Positions 49,901 to 57,967 of a stretch of 64,000 bases of DNA are shown in pieces. The position numbers and the translations under genes are program-made. Position 1 is the first letter of the stretch. Each line of letters opens with the position of its first letter. Source of the stretch: CAWUEZ02 sp963921355 (GTDB lineage: Bacteria > Pseudomonadota > Alphaproteobacteria > Thalassobaculales > Thalassobaculaceae); NCBI GenBank assembly GCA_963921355.3, contig OZ001190.1:1-64000 (forward strand), written 5' to 3'. The notes under the pieces were generated by a model that was not told the origin of the DNA, did not search any database, and saw only the letters and a list, made by a program, of their open reading frames with translations.

Positions 49901-50630
49901 GGTGTTCTCGAATGCCGACGGCGCCTACGGCTCCAACGTCAACCACCTGATCGACAGCGGGGTCTGGGAACAGGAAGACGAACTGGCGGAGGCCTACAGC
50001 CGCCGCAAGTGCTTCGCCTATGGGCGCGACGGCCGCTTGAGCCGCCAGGGCGCGCTGCTGCAGACAGCGCTGGCGGACGTTCAACTGGCCTATCAGAACC
50101 TGGAATCCGTGGAACTCGGCGTCACCACGCTGGACCACTATTTCGACACGCTCGGCGGGATCGGCCGGGCGGTGCAGCGCGCGAAGGGCGATGCCGTTCC
50201 GATCTACATCGGCGACCAGACCCGCGGCGACGGCGTGGTCCGGACCCTCGGCGAGCAGGTCGAACTCGAGACCCGGACCCGGATGCTGAATCCCAAATGG
50301 TACGAGGGGATGCTCAAGCACGGCTACGAGGGCGTCCGCCAGATCGAGGCTCACGTCACCAACACCATGGGATGGTCGGCGACGACCGGCCAGGTGGCCC
50401 CCTGGGTTTATCTGCAGCTGACCCAGACCTTCATGCTCGACCCCGAGATGCGGGAGCGTCTGGCATCTCTGAATCCCAAGGCGTCGGCGCGGGTCGCCAA
50501 CCGGCTGCTCGAAGCCCACGAACGCAACTACTGGTCACCGGACGACGCGATGCTCGCGGCTCTCCGGGAGGCCGGTGAAGAACTGGAAGACCGCTTGGAA
50601 GGCGTTGCCGCAGACGTCGCGGCGGCCTGA
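46902..50630 (+). CDS. bchH: Magnesium chelatase subunit H
   Basis: 1242 residues, the usual length for the porphyrin-binding subunit of Mg-chelatase. Motifs: GAYLRPPVG-free N-terminal MATMLFTDSHIQAI region, TALVSLTGFSLVGGPAY and FGTHGALEFMPGKQTGLGAD, conserved in BchH/CobN. It inserts Mg2+ into protoporphyrin IX with BchI and BchD, which are not in this window. Start overlaps bchB. Confidence 0.96.
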   Translation: MPRRTSPADPTPIRVVLVTLDGHAAGAAQRAAKELRRDLPGLTFAFHAAADWDIDPDSLSRCIADIESGDVIIATMLFTDSHIQAILPTLQARRDQCDAMVCAMSAGEIVKLTRMGGFAMDGSQSGPLALLKRLRGKRGTGPSKNASSGAGQMAMLRRIPRILRFIPGSAQDVRAYFLTLQYWLAGSERNIANLVRLLVDRYADGPRRSLRGTIKAGVPVDYPDVGVYHPSLQGLMGEDADALPTPPRPVGTVGLLVMRSYVLSGDTGHYDGVIRTLEARGLRVVPTFASGLDARPAIERFFMAPDGTARIDALVSLTGFSLVGGPAYNDSPAAEEILARLDVPYVAAHALEFQTLEQWTADDRGLSPVESTIMVAIPELDGATGPIVFGGRGAEASRRGVREMTAIDERVERLAGRVAKLVQLRRTPIADRRIAALIFNFPPNAGATGTAAHLDVFQSLHNTLTAMAGAGYTVDLPESAEALRDRILGGNAQNLGAEANVHARIPADDHVRREPHLKEIEAQWGSAPGKQQTDGRSIHVLGATFGNVFVGVQPAFGYEGDPMRLLFEKGFAPTHAFSAFYRWVREDYGADAILHFGTHGALEFMPGKQTGLGADCWPDRLIGDTPNFYLYAANNPSEAAIAKRRSGATLISYLTPSVTHAGLYRGLLDLKGSIDRWRGLDPAAEIERERLASVIQAQAAAVDLAEAEPLWEGDLDATVLDLARAVTELEQTLIPNGLHTVGAPPERAERLELLQIMAESMFGEVIDDKTLGALVDARNPEKALKAAGIAADAAALESLRELARAARLMGEDHETAGILQALDGRFIRPAPGGDLLRSPAILPTGRNVHGFDPYRLPSAFAMADGAAQAQRIIDRHIEDGNGVPESVALVLWGTDNLKSEGCPIGQALSLMGARPRFDSYGRLCGAALIPLEELGRPRIDVVMTLSGIFRDLLPLQVQLLAEAAWLAASADEPLEHNAVRRHALAYSETHGCDLETAALRVFSNADGAYGSNVNHLIDSGVWEQEDELAEAYSRRKCFAYGRDGRLSRQGALLQTALADVQLAYQNLESVELGVTTLDHYFDTLGGIGRAVQRAKGDAVPIYIGDQTRGDGVVRTLGEQVELETRTRMLNPKWYEGMLKHGYEGVRQIEAHVTNTMGWSATTGQVAPWVYLQLTQTFMLDPEMRERLASLNPKASARVANRLLEAHERNYWSPDDAMLAALREAGEELEDRLEGVAADVAAA

Positions 50631-50649
50631 CAAAGGCAAGGAGACGATC

Positions 50650-51549
50650 ATGACACCGCCAGACGGCATAGGACACTCGACCCGCCGCGACGACGGCGAA
50701 GGCAGCGTTCAGGTCCGTATGGACCCGACCCTCGAGATCGAGGGCGCCAAGGTCTTTGCGGTCTACGGCAAGGGCGGGATCGGCAAGAGCACGACCTCCT
50801 CAAACCTCTCCGTGGCATTTTCGATGCTCGGCAAGCGGGTCCTTCAGATCGGCTGCGACCCCAAGCACGACAGCACCTTCACCCTGACCAAGAGCCTGGT
50901 CCCGACGGTGATCGACGTCCTGGAGACCGTCGACTTCCACCCTGAGGAACTGCGGGTCGAGGACTTCGTCTACGAGGGCTACAACGGCGTGATGTGCGTC
51001 GAGGCCGGCGGACCGCCCGCCGGCACCGGATGTGGTGGCTATGTCGTCGGCCAGACCGTGAAGCTCCTCAAGGAGCATCATCTGCTCGACGACACCGATG
51101 TGGTGCTCTTCGACGTCCTCGGCGATGTGGTCTGTGGTGGCTTCGCCGCCCCGCTTCAGCATGCCGACCGCGCGCTGATCGTCACAGCCAACGACTTCGA
51201 CTCGATCTACGCGATGAACCGGATCGTGGCAGCAATCAGCGCCAAATCTCGGAACTACGACGTACGGCTCGGTGGCGTGATCTGCAACCGCAGCGCCGAT
51301 ACCGACCAGGTCGATAAGTTCAACGACGCGATCGGCCTCAAGACCATGGCCCACTTCCCTGATCTCGACGTGATCCGGCGCAGCCGCCTGAAGAAGTCCA
51401 CGATTTTCGAGATGGAGACCTCGCCCGAGCTCGAGGCGGTCAAGCAGAGTTACCTGACTCTGGCGGAGACCTTGTGGGCGGGGGTCGACCCGCTGATCGC
51501 CGAACCGATGAAGGATCGCGACATCTTTGAACTGTTGGGATTCGACTGA
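50650..51549 (+). CDS. bchL: Light-independent protochlorophyllide reductase iron protein
   Basis: 299 residues from the ATG at 50650 (AAGGAG upstream); an earlier ATG at 50575 would run inside bchH. P-loop VYGKGGIGKSTTSSNLSVAF, and the 4Fe-4S Cys in AGGPPAGTGCGGY and DVVCGGFA. NifH-like ATP-dependent electron donor to BchNB. Confidence 0.97.
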   Translation: MTPPDGIGHSTRRDDGEGSVQVRMDPTLEIEGAKVFAVYGKGGIGKSTTSSNLSVAFSMLGKRVLQIGCDPKHDSTFTLTKSLVPTVIDVLETVDFHPEELRVEDFVYEGYNGVMCVEAGGPPAGTGCGGYVVGQTVKLLKEHHLLDDTDVVLFDVLGDVVCGGFAAPLQHADRALIVTANDFDSIYAMNRIVAAISAKSRNYDVRLGGVICNRSADTDQVDKFNDAIGLKTMAHFPDLDVIRRSRLKKSTIFEMETSPELEAVKQSYLTLAETLWAGVDPLIAEPMKDRDIFELLGFD

Positions 51550-52250
51550 TGCAGAGCGCGACCTACCAGGAACGTCGGGGCCAGATCGAAACCTATTTCG
51601 ATCGCACCGCCGCTGACGCCTGGGCGAAGCTCACCTCCGATGCCCCGGTTGGCAGCATTCGGGCGACGGTCCGGGCCGGCCGTGATCGGATGCGGGCGTT
51701 CCTGGTCGCCTGTCTGCCGGAGGATCTCAGCGGAAAACGCATTCTCGACGCTGGCTGCGGGACCGGCATGCTGGCGATCGAGGCGGCTCGGCGAGGGGCG
51801 GCGGTCACGGCCATCGACCTCTCGCCGAGCCTAATCTCTCTGGCCGAGGAGCGGCAGCCCGCCGACCTCGGCGGCGGCAGCATCGAGTTCAGGGTCGGGG
51901 ACATGCTCGATCCGGGCCTCGGCATGTTCGACCACGTGGTCGCGATGGACAGCCTGATCCACTACAGCGCACGCGACGTCGTGCAGGTCCTGAGCTCACT
52001 CGGCACCCGCACCCGGTCATCCATTCTGTTCACGTTCGCGCCGCGGACGCCGGCTCTGTCGGTGATGCACGCCGTCGGCCGGCTCTTCCCGCGCGGCAAC
52101 CGGGCACCGGCGATCGAGCCGGTGTCGATCCGGTCCTTGCGCACCCTGCTGGCTCAGGAGCCGCGCCTGTCCGGCTTCCATGTCGGCCGCAGCGAGCGGG
52201 TCGAGAGCGGCTTCTACATCAGCCAGGCGATGGAGTTGACGCGGCCATGA
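51549..52250 (+). CDS. bchM: Mg-protoporphyrin IX O-methyltransferase
   Basis: 233 residues. SAM-binding motif ILDAGCGTGMLAIEAARRGA, then FRVGDMLDP. It methylates the propionate of Mg-protoporphyrin IX, producing the substrate of AcsF encoded nearby. Its ATG overlaps the bchL stop by one base. Confidence 0.95.
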   Translation: MQSATYQERRGQIETYFDRTAADAWAKLTSDAPVGSIRATVRAGRDRMRAFLVACLPEDLSGKRILDAGCGTGMLAIEAARRGAAVTAIDLSPSLISLAEERQPADLGGGSIEFRVGDMLDPGLGMFDHVVAMDSLIHYSARDVVQVLSSLGTRTRSSILFTFAPRTPALSVMHAVGRLFPRGNRAPAIEPVSIRSLRTLLAQEPRLSGFHVGRSERVESGFYISQAMELTRP

Positions 52251-53683
52251 CGCAGGACCGTCCCAAGCTCTGGCAGATGTGGATGCAGATCGGCCCGCGG
52301 TTCCTGCCGTTCGCCGATGCCGCATCCCCCGAACTGCCGCTGGGACGCTTGCTCAGACTGTCGCTGTTCCAGGTCTCGGTCGGCATGGCGATCGTGCTGC
52401 TGAACGGCACGCTGAACCGGGTGATGATCGTCGAACTCGACGTGCCGACCTGGCTGGTCGCGCTGATGGTCTCCCTGCCGCTGCTGTTCGCGCCGTTCCG
52501 GGTGCTGGTCGGGCACCGCAGCGACCACTACAGCTCCCTGCTGGGCTGGCGGCGCGTGCCGTTCATCTGGTTCGGCTCGATGCTGCAGTTCGGCGGGCTG
52601 GCCATCATGCCGTTCGCCCTGATCGTGCTGTCCGGCGACATCACCCACGGCCCGGAATGGGTCGGATACGCGGCGTCGGCGCTCGCCTTTCTGATGGTCG
52701 GAGCCGGCCTGCACACCACCCAGACGGCCGGGCTGGCGCTGGCCACCGATCTGGCGACCGAGGACACCCGCCCGCGGGTGGTCGCCATGCTCTACGTCAT
52801 GCTGCTGGTCGGCATGGGCGGATCGGCGCTGATCTTCAGTGAACTGCTGGCCGATTTCAGCCAGGTCCGGTTGATCAAGGTGATCCAGGGGGCGGCCGTC
52901 GCCACCATGGTTCTGAACCTGATCGCGCTCTGGAAACAGGAAGCCCGCGATCCGTCGCGCACCCGCCCGGATCGTCTGACGCCGAGCCTGACCCAGTCCT
53001 GGACCGAGCTCCTGGCCGCGGGCAGGGCCTCCCGGCTGCTGGTCGCGGTCTTCCTCGGCACCGCCGCGTTCAGCATGCAGGACATCCTGCTCGAGCCGTA
53101 TGGCGGCGAGATCCTGGCGATGTCGGTGTTCGAGACCACCCAGCTGACGGCAATCCTGGCGGCCGGCACCCTGATCGGTTTCGCGCTCTCCGCCCGGCGC
53201 CTGTCGGCGGGCGATGATCCCTGCAAGCTCGCGGCCTTCGGCGCGGTGGTCGGGGTGTTCGCGTTCTCGGCCCTGGTGTTCGCCGCCCCGATGAACTCGA
53301 CCCTGCTGTTCCAGGTCGGCACCGCCCTGATCGGGTTCGGCGGCGGGATGTTCGCCGTGGGCTCGCTGACGGCGGCCATGGCGCTGGCCGACAGCGGAGC
53401 CAGCGGCCTGGCGCTCGGCGCCTGGGGTGCGGTTCAAGCGACGGCCGCCGGAGGCGGCATCATGCTCGGCGGCGCCTTGCGCGACGTCGTCGGTTCGATG
53501 GCGACATCGGGCCTGCTCGGCGAGGCCCTCGTCCATCCGGCGACGGGCTACAGCGCCGTCTACCACCTGGAGATCTTTTTACTCTTCGCGTCTCTCGTGA
53601 CGATCGGCCCGTTGGTGCGTCATGCGCGCCAACCGGTACAGCCGCGGGACGCGAAGTTCGGGCTCGCCGAATTCCCGGGGTGA
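52247..53683 (+). CDS. lhaA: LhaA: LH1 assembly factor, BCD/PucC family
   Basis: 478 residues, twelve predicted transmembrane helices. The N-terminus RLSLFQVSVGMAIVLLNGTL and FNRVM-like LNRVMIVELDVPTWLVALMV match LhaA. It assists LH1 assembly, probably by handling bacteriochlorophyll. Its position between bchM and puhA is standard. Confidence 0.93.
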   Translation: MTQDRPKLWQMWMQIGPRFLPFADAASPELPLGRLLRLSLFQVSVGMAIVLLNGTLNRVMIVELDVPTWLVALMVSLPLLFAPFRVLVGHRSDHYSSLLGWRRVPFIWFGSMLQFGGLAIMPFALIVLSGDITHGPEWVGYAASALAFLMVGAGLHTTQTAGLALATDLATEDTRPRVVAMLYVMLLVGMGGSALIFSELLADFSQVRLIKVIQGAAVATMVLNLIALWKQEARDPSRTRPDRLTPSLTQSWTELLAAGRASRLLVAVFLGTAAFSMQDILLEPYGGEILAMSVFETTQLTAILAAGTLIGFALSARRLSAGDDPCKLAAFGAVVGVFAFSALVFAAPMNSTLLFQVGTALIGFGGGMFAVGSLTAAMALADSGASGLALGAWGAVQATAAGGGIMLGGALRDVVGSMATSGLLGEALVHPATGYSAVYHLEIFLLFASLVTIGPLVRHARQPVQPRDAKFGLAEFPG

Positions 53684-53709
53684 GCCCCTGACGATGGAGG
53701 ACCAAGACC

Positions 53710-54483
53710 ATGGAAATTGGTGCACTGACAGGACATCTCGACGCCGCACAGGTCGTCCTATACGTGTTCTGGGCGTTCTTCGCCGGCCTGCTGTTCTACC
53801 TGCAGCGTGAAACCCGGCGGGAAGGCTATCCGCTGGAAAGCGACGTGACCGGCAAGCCCGAAGACATCGCCGACCTGTTCATGCCGTCGCCCAAGACGTT
53901 CAATCTGGCCGACGGCCGCACCGTCAGCGTGCCGGACTACAAGCGCGAGACCCGGCCGCTGAACGCGGAAGCCTTCGCGCCCCATCCCGGCGCTCCGATC
54001 GTTCCGACCGGCAACCCGCTGCTGGCGGGCGTCGGGCCGGGCTCCTGGGCCGAGCGGGCTGACCACCCGGACATGACGGCTGACGGTCAGGTGAAGATCG
54101 TGCCGCTGCGGGTCGCCGGGGACTACTTCGTCGCCGACGGTGAGGACGATCCCCGCGGTAAGAAAGTCATCGGCGGTGACGGCCAGGTCGGCGCCACCGT
54201 GTCCGAGGTCTGGGTCGACCGCTCCGAGGTCATCATCCGCTACCTGGAGATGACGGTCAGCGGCGCCGACGGGGCCACCAAGACCGTGCTGGCGCCGTGG
54301 GGCTTCTGCGACACGGCCGGCGACGTGGTCGATATCCCGGCGCTTTACAGCCATCAATTCGCCGACGTTCCGGCCATCAAGAGCCCGGATCAGATCACGC
54401 TCCTAGAGGAGGAGAAGATCATGGCGTACTTCGGCGCCGGCGAACTGTACGCCGAGTGGCGGCGGGCGGAGCCGCTGGTCTGA
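53710..54483 (+). CDS. puhA: Reaction-centre H subunit
   Basis: 257 residues. One N-terminal membrane helix (VLYVFWAFFAGLLFYLQRET), then the cytoplasmic PRC-barrel domain (PLRVAGDYFVADGEDDPRGK, YLEMTV). Caps the L and M subunits at the cytoplasmic face and guides protons to QB. Preceded by GGAGGACC. Confidence 0.97.
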   Translation: MEIGALTGHLDAAQVVLYVFWAFFAGLLFYLQRETRREGYPLESDVTGKPEDIADLFMPSPKTFNLADGRTVSVPDYKRETRPLNAEAFAPHPGAPIVPTGNPLLAGVGPGSWAERADHPDMTADGQVKIVPLRVAGDYFVADGEDDPRGKKVIGGDGQVGATVSEVWVDRSEVIIRYLEMTVSGADGATKTVLAPWGFCDTAGDVVDIPALYSHQFADVPAIKSPDQITLLEEEKIMAYFGAGELYAEWRRAEPLV

Positions 54484-55142
54484 TGGACGAGTTCGACGAC
54501 TCCACACCGGTCAACGCCGTCCCGGGTGGAATCCCGGAGGGCGAGCGGCTGATCTGGCAAGGACGGCCGGATCTAAAGTCATTCGTCATCCGGGCGTTCC
54601 ACATCCGCAAGATCGCTCTGTACTTCGCGATCCTGATGGCTTGGCGGTTCGCGACCGACCTGATCGACGGTCTGGCCGTCGCCCAGGCCACGCAGTCGGC
54701 CCTCTGGGTGCTGCCCCTGGCGGCCATCGCCCTCGGGTTGCTGTTCGGCTTCGCCTGGCTGGTGCGGCGGAGCACCATCTACACCGTCACGACTCGGCGG
54801 GTGATCTTGCGCCACGGCGTCGCTCTGCCGAAAACGGTCACCATCCCGATCAATCTGGTGGAGTCGGTGGACCTCAAGGTCGCGGGCGACGGCTCCGGGG
54901 ACATTGCCTTCGCCGTGTCGTCCGACCACCGGATGTCGTTCGTGATGCTGTGGCCACACGCCCGACCCTGGCACCTGTCGCAGCCGCAAGCGGCGTTCCG
55001 CGCGGTACCGGACGCCCAGAGCGTGGCAGCGGCGATGGTTGACGCGCTCAACGGTGCCGCCGCACCCGCTGCCGGCGCCCGCCCGACGGCCGAGCGCGAT
55101 GGCACGGGCGACCATGGGACGCTGGCTCCGGCGGCCGGCTGA
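54483..55142 (+). CDS. puhB: Photosynthetic complex assembly protein PuhB
   Basis: 219 residues starting MDEFDDSTPVNAVPGGIPEG. PH-like domain with two or three membrane segments; LRHGVALPKTVTIPINLVES and FVMLWPHARPWHLSQPQAAF are typical of PuhB. It aids reaction-centre assembly. One-base overlap with puhA. Confidence 0.93.
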   Translation: MDEFDDSTPVNAVPGGIPEGERLIWQGRPDLKSFVIRAFHIRKIALYFAILMAWRFATDLIDGLAVAQATQSALWVLPLAAIALGLLFGFAWLVRRSTIYTVTTRRVILRHGVALPKTVTIPINLVESVDLKVAGDGSGDIAFAVSSDHRMSFVMLWPHARPWHLSQPQAAFRAVPDAQSVAAAMVDALNGAAAPAAGARPTAERDGTGDHGTLAPAAG

Positions 55143-55162
55143 TGGAAGGAAGGGAGACCCCG

Positions 55163-55657
55163 ATGCACAGCCCGCACCGAGAGAGCGTCCCACGCACCGC
55201 CCTGCTGGCCATGGCGGCGATTGTGGCCTTCTCGGTGCTGGCCGCCGGGGTCACCCGTCTGACCGGGAACTACACGGTCGCACCGCCGCCCGCCCAGGCC
55301 GTCGAGAGCCGGGAGCTGCAGTTCGCTGATCGTCCCGACGGTGGAATCACCGTCACCGACGCCCGCGACGGGTCGGTGGTCGAGACCCTGGCGCCGGGAA
55401 CCCACGGTTTCGTGCGCGGCATCCTGCGCAGCATGGCCCGCACTCGCAAAGTCAACGGCGTCGGTTCCGAACCGGCGTTCACGCTGACCCGGTGGTCCGA
55501 TGGCCGCCACTCGATTGAAGACCCCACGACCGGGACGACCCTGCATCTCGCGGCCTTCGGGTTCGGGAATGTAGCGGAATTCGCCTCGATGCTCTCGGGG
55601 AGCCCCCAACCGCACCAGGGGCGGTCCACCCTGGCAACAAGAGAGGTGAAAGAATGA
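55163..55657 (+). CDS. puhC: Photosynthetic complex assembly protein PuhC
   Basis: 164 residues from the ATG at 55163, which has GGAGA before it; an ATG at 55142 in the same frame overlaps the puhB stop. N-terminal membrane helix (ALLAMAAIVAFSVLAAGVTR) and a periplasmic domain (SRELQFADRPDGGITVTDAR, LHLAAFGFGNVAEFASML). Assists reaction-centre and LH1 levels. Confidence 0.9.
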   Translation: MHSPHRESVPRTALLAMAAIVAFSVLAAGVTRLTGNYTVAPPPAQAVESRELQFADRPDGGITVTDARDGSVVETLAPGTHGFVRGILRSMARTRKVNGVGSEPAFTLTRWSDGRHSIEDPTTGTTLHLAAFGFGNVAEFASMLSGSPQPHQGRSTLATREVKE

Positions 55658-55959
55658 TCGGTCTCTTTACCAGCAGCCGTCGCGTCCTGGACGTGGGCTG
55701 TACGATCGACATCGAGTGTTCGATCGACAGCTTCCATGCCCATGTCGACCTCGACGGAGACCTGGATATCCATGCCGGCGATAAGGTGCTGGTTCATGGC
55801 GAGCCCGTCGAGGTGCCCTATGGCGAACGCCGGGTCATAAGCCGGCGCGCGACGGTAATCCGCGCGAACGCGCTCGAGCAGATGTGGACGCGGATCACCG
55901 CCCATCTCGAATTCACCGAGCTCTATGACCTCAGCTTCACCGATCGGAGGGAGCTATGA
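55654..55959 (+). CDS. Conserved small protein of the photosynthesis cluster, 101 aa
   Basis: Starts MIGLFTSSRRVLDVGCTIDI. No membrane helix; beta-rich, with HVDLDGDLDIHAGDKVLVHG and FTELYDLSFTDRREL. ATGA overlaps on both sides place it in the puhC-acsF segment. Genes of this size occur between puhC and acsF in related clusters, but I know no defined function. It could assist the cyclase or reaction-centre assembly. Confidence 0.82.
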   Translation: MIGLFTSSRRVLDVGCTIDIECSIDSFHAHVDLDGDLDIHAGDKVLVHGEPVEVPYGERRVISRRATVIRANALEQMWTRITAHLEFTELYDLSFTDRREL

Positions 55960-57029
55960 ACGCCGCCATCGCCGACACCATGGACGTCCGGTACGACACG
56001 ACCGAAATGGCGAAGCAGGACACGGTCCTGAGCCCGCATTTCTATACGACGGACTTCGACGCGCTCGACAAGATCGACGTCGAGCCGGTGCGTGCGGAAT
56101 GGGACCGCCTGATGGACGAGTTCGTCGCCGACGCCAACCGCGGACACTTCAAGCGGACCGACGAGTGGGACGAGGTCGACCTCGCCTCTTTCTCCCCGGA
56201 ACTCCAGAAAGAGTTCGTTGATTTCCTGGTCAGCTCGGTGACCTCCGAGTTCTCCGGCTGCGTGCTCTACGCCGAGACCAAGAAGCGCGTTCAGAATGAG
56301 GACATAAAGCGGCTGTTCCGCTTCATGGCCCGGGACGAGTCCCGTCATGCTGGGTTCATCAACGATACGCTGAAGGATTTCGGCATCGGCGTGAATCTCG
56401 GATTCCTGACCAAGACCAAGACCTACAAGTATTTCAGCCCGAAGTTCATCTTCTACGCCGTCTATCTGTCGGAGAAGATCGGCTACGCGCGCTACATCAC
56501 AATCTACCGCCAGCTCGAGAAGCACCCGGAGATGCGGATCCATCCGATCTTCAAGTGGTTCAAGGAGTGGTGTAACGACGAGTTCCGCCACGGCGAGGCC
56601 TTCGCCCTGCTGATGCACGCCAACCCGCATCTGCTGCGCGGCCTGAACCGGTTGTGGATCCGGTTCTTCCTGCTGGCGGTCTACGCGACCATGTATGTGC
56701 GTGACCATTCCCGACCGCACTTCCATGCCGCCCTCGGCCTCGATCCGACAGAGTATGACCTGCAGGTGTTCCGGGTGACCTCCGAGATCTCCAAGCAGGT
56801 CTTCCCGTTCACCCTGGACACCGATGCGCCGGCCTTCCGCGAAGGGTTCGCCCGCCTGAAAGAGACGGCGGACCGGATCGAAGAGGCCAAGAAGCAGGGC
56901 GGGGTGATCGGCATGGTCAAGCGCGTCGGCTTGATCGCCTCGGCAGGCATGACTCTGTTCCGTCTTTACCTGCACCCAATGAAGGACCACGAGGCGCCGG
57001 AGACGGTGCGCATGGTCCCGGCCTGGTAA
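55956..57029 (+). CDS. acsF: Aerobic Mg-protoporphyrin IX monomethyl ester cyclase
   Basis: 357 residues. Diiron ligands are in ARDESRHAGFIN and WCNDEFRHGEAFALLM (two ExxH-type motifs), with SEFSGCVLYAETKKR before them. It forms ring E using O2. Presence of acsF without bchE in this window fits aerobic bacteriochlorophyll synthesis. Confidence 0.97.
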   Translation: MNAAIADTMDVRYDTTEMAKQDTVLSPHFYTTDFDALDKIDVEPVRAEWDRLMDEFVADANRGHFKRTDEWDEVDLASFSPELQKEFVDFLVSSVTSEFSGCVLYAETKKRVQNEDIKRLFRFMARDESRHAGFINDTLKDFGIGVNLGFLTKTKTYKYFSPKFIFYAVYLSEKIGYARYITIYRQLEKHPEMRIHPIFKWFKEWCNDEFRHGEAFALLMHANPHLLRGLNRLWIRFFLLAVYATMYVRDHSRPHFHAALGLDPTEYDLQVFRVTSEISKQVFPFTLDTDAPAFREGFARLKETADRIEEAKKQGGVIGMVKRVGLIASAGMTLFRLYLHPMKDHEAPETVRMVPAW

Positions 57030-57048
57030 GCGACAGGAGTCCGATCGC

Positions 57049-57915
57049 GTGGACAGCCTAATGCCATATGTTCTGCCTGTGTTGTACGCCCTGTTCCTGT
57101 GGTGGTTCAGCACCGGGCTGATCCTGTGGCTCAACAGGCTGCCACGACGGACGTACCGGTGGAGCCTGGCGGCCGCGACCGCGGTGGCGGCCGCCGCCTG
57201 CGTCGGCGTGGTCCAGATCGGCGACGAGGCCACGGTGGGATCGGCCTATCTCGGGTTCACCTTCGGTCTGGTGATCTGGGGATGGCACGAGATGACCTTC
57301 CTGATGGGCTACATCACCGGACCCCGCGTCGTACCCCAGACCCCGGTTGCGCGGGTTATTCGACGGTTCTTCGAAGCGCTGGCGACCATCGCCTATCACG
57401 AACTGGCCATCGCGGTGACCGCCGGGCTCCTGGTCATTGCCACGTGGGACGCCGCCAACCAGTTCGCGACCTGGACGTTCCTGGCGTTGTGGGGGCTGCG
57501 GCTCAGCGCAAAGCTCAACGTCTTCCTGGGCGTGCCGAACTTCACAGACGACTTTCTGCCGACCCATCTCGGCTATCTGCGGACCTACTTCCCGGTCCGG
57601 GTCATGAACCCGCTGTTTCCAGTATCGGTGACTGCCGCGACAGGGGCTGCCGCCCTGCTGCTAGCGCGCGCCTGGCACGGCGACACCACTGCCTTTGCCA
57701 TTGCCGGCCTCACCAGCCTGGCCACGCTGATCGCGCTTGCGGTCCTCGAACACTGGTTCCTGGTGCTGCCGATCCGCGACTCGGCGCTCTGGCAATGGGC
57801 CTTCGATTCGAGTCGCCGCACCGCAGAAACCGCGGCTGACCCAGATCAACGAACGAGCGGCGCGAAGGCGCCAAGATTTGAAACCCGGCCGGCCCAAATG
57901 ACCGGACCGACCTGA
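57049..57915 (+). CDS. puhE: Photosynthetic complex assembly protein PuhE
   Basis: 288 residues from a GTG at 57049, with about six to seven membrane helices (VLPVLYALFLWWFSTGLILW, YLGFTFGLVIWGWHEMTFLM). The HEMTFLMGYITGPR segment is typical of PuhE. It limits or tunes bacteriochlorophyll production and complex assembly. The last ~35 residues are a charged tail. Confidence 0.92.
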   Translation: MDSLMPYVLPVLYALFLWWFSTGLILWLNRLPRRTYRWSLAAATAVAAAACVGVVQIGDEATVGSAYLGFTFGLVIWGWHEMTFLMGYITGPRVVPQTPVARVIRRFFEALATIAYHELAIAVTAGLLVIATWDAANQFATWTFLALWGLRLSAKLNVFLGVPNFTDDFLPTHLGYLRTYFPVRVMNPLFPVSVTAATGAAALLLARAWHGDTTAFAIAGLTSLATLIALAVLEHWFLVLPIRDSALWQWAFDSSRRTAETAADPDQRTSGAKAPRFETRPAQMTGPT

Positions 57916-57967
57916 GCAGGGATCAACGAGAGCGTCGCCAGAACGGGGACGCACAGTGGAGGCGAGC

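Noticed and set aside
52247..53683. A general drug-efflux MFS transporter.
   Set aside because: The N-terminal motif and the position between bchM and puhA identify the BCD/LhaA light-harvesting assembly family.
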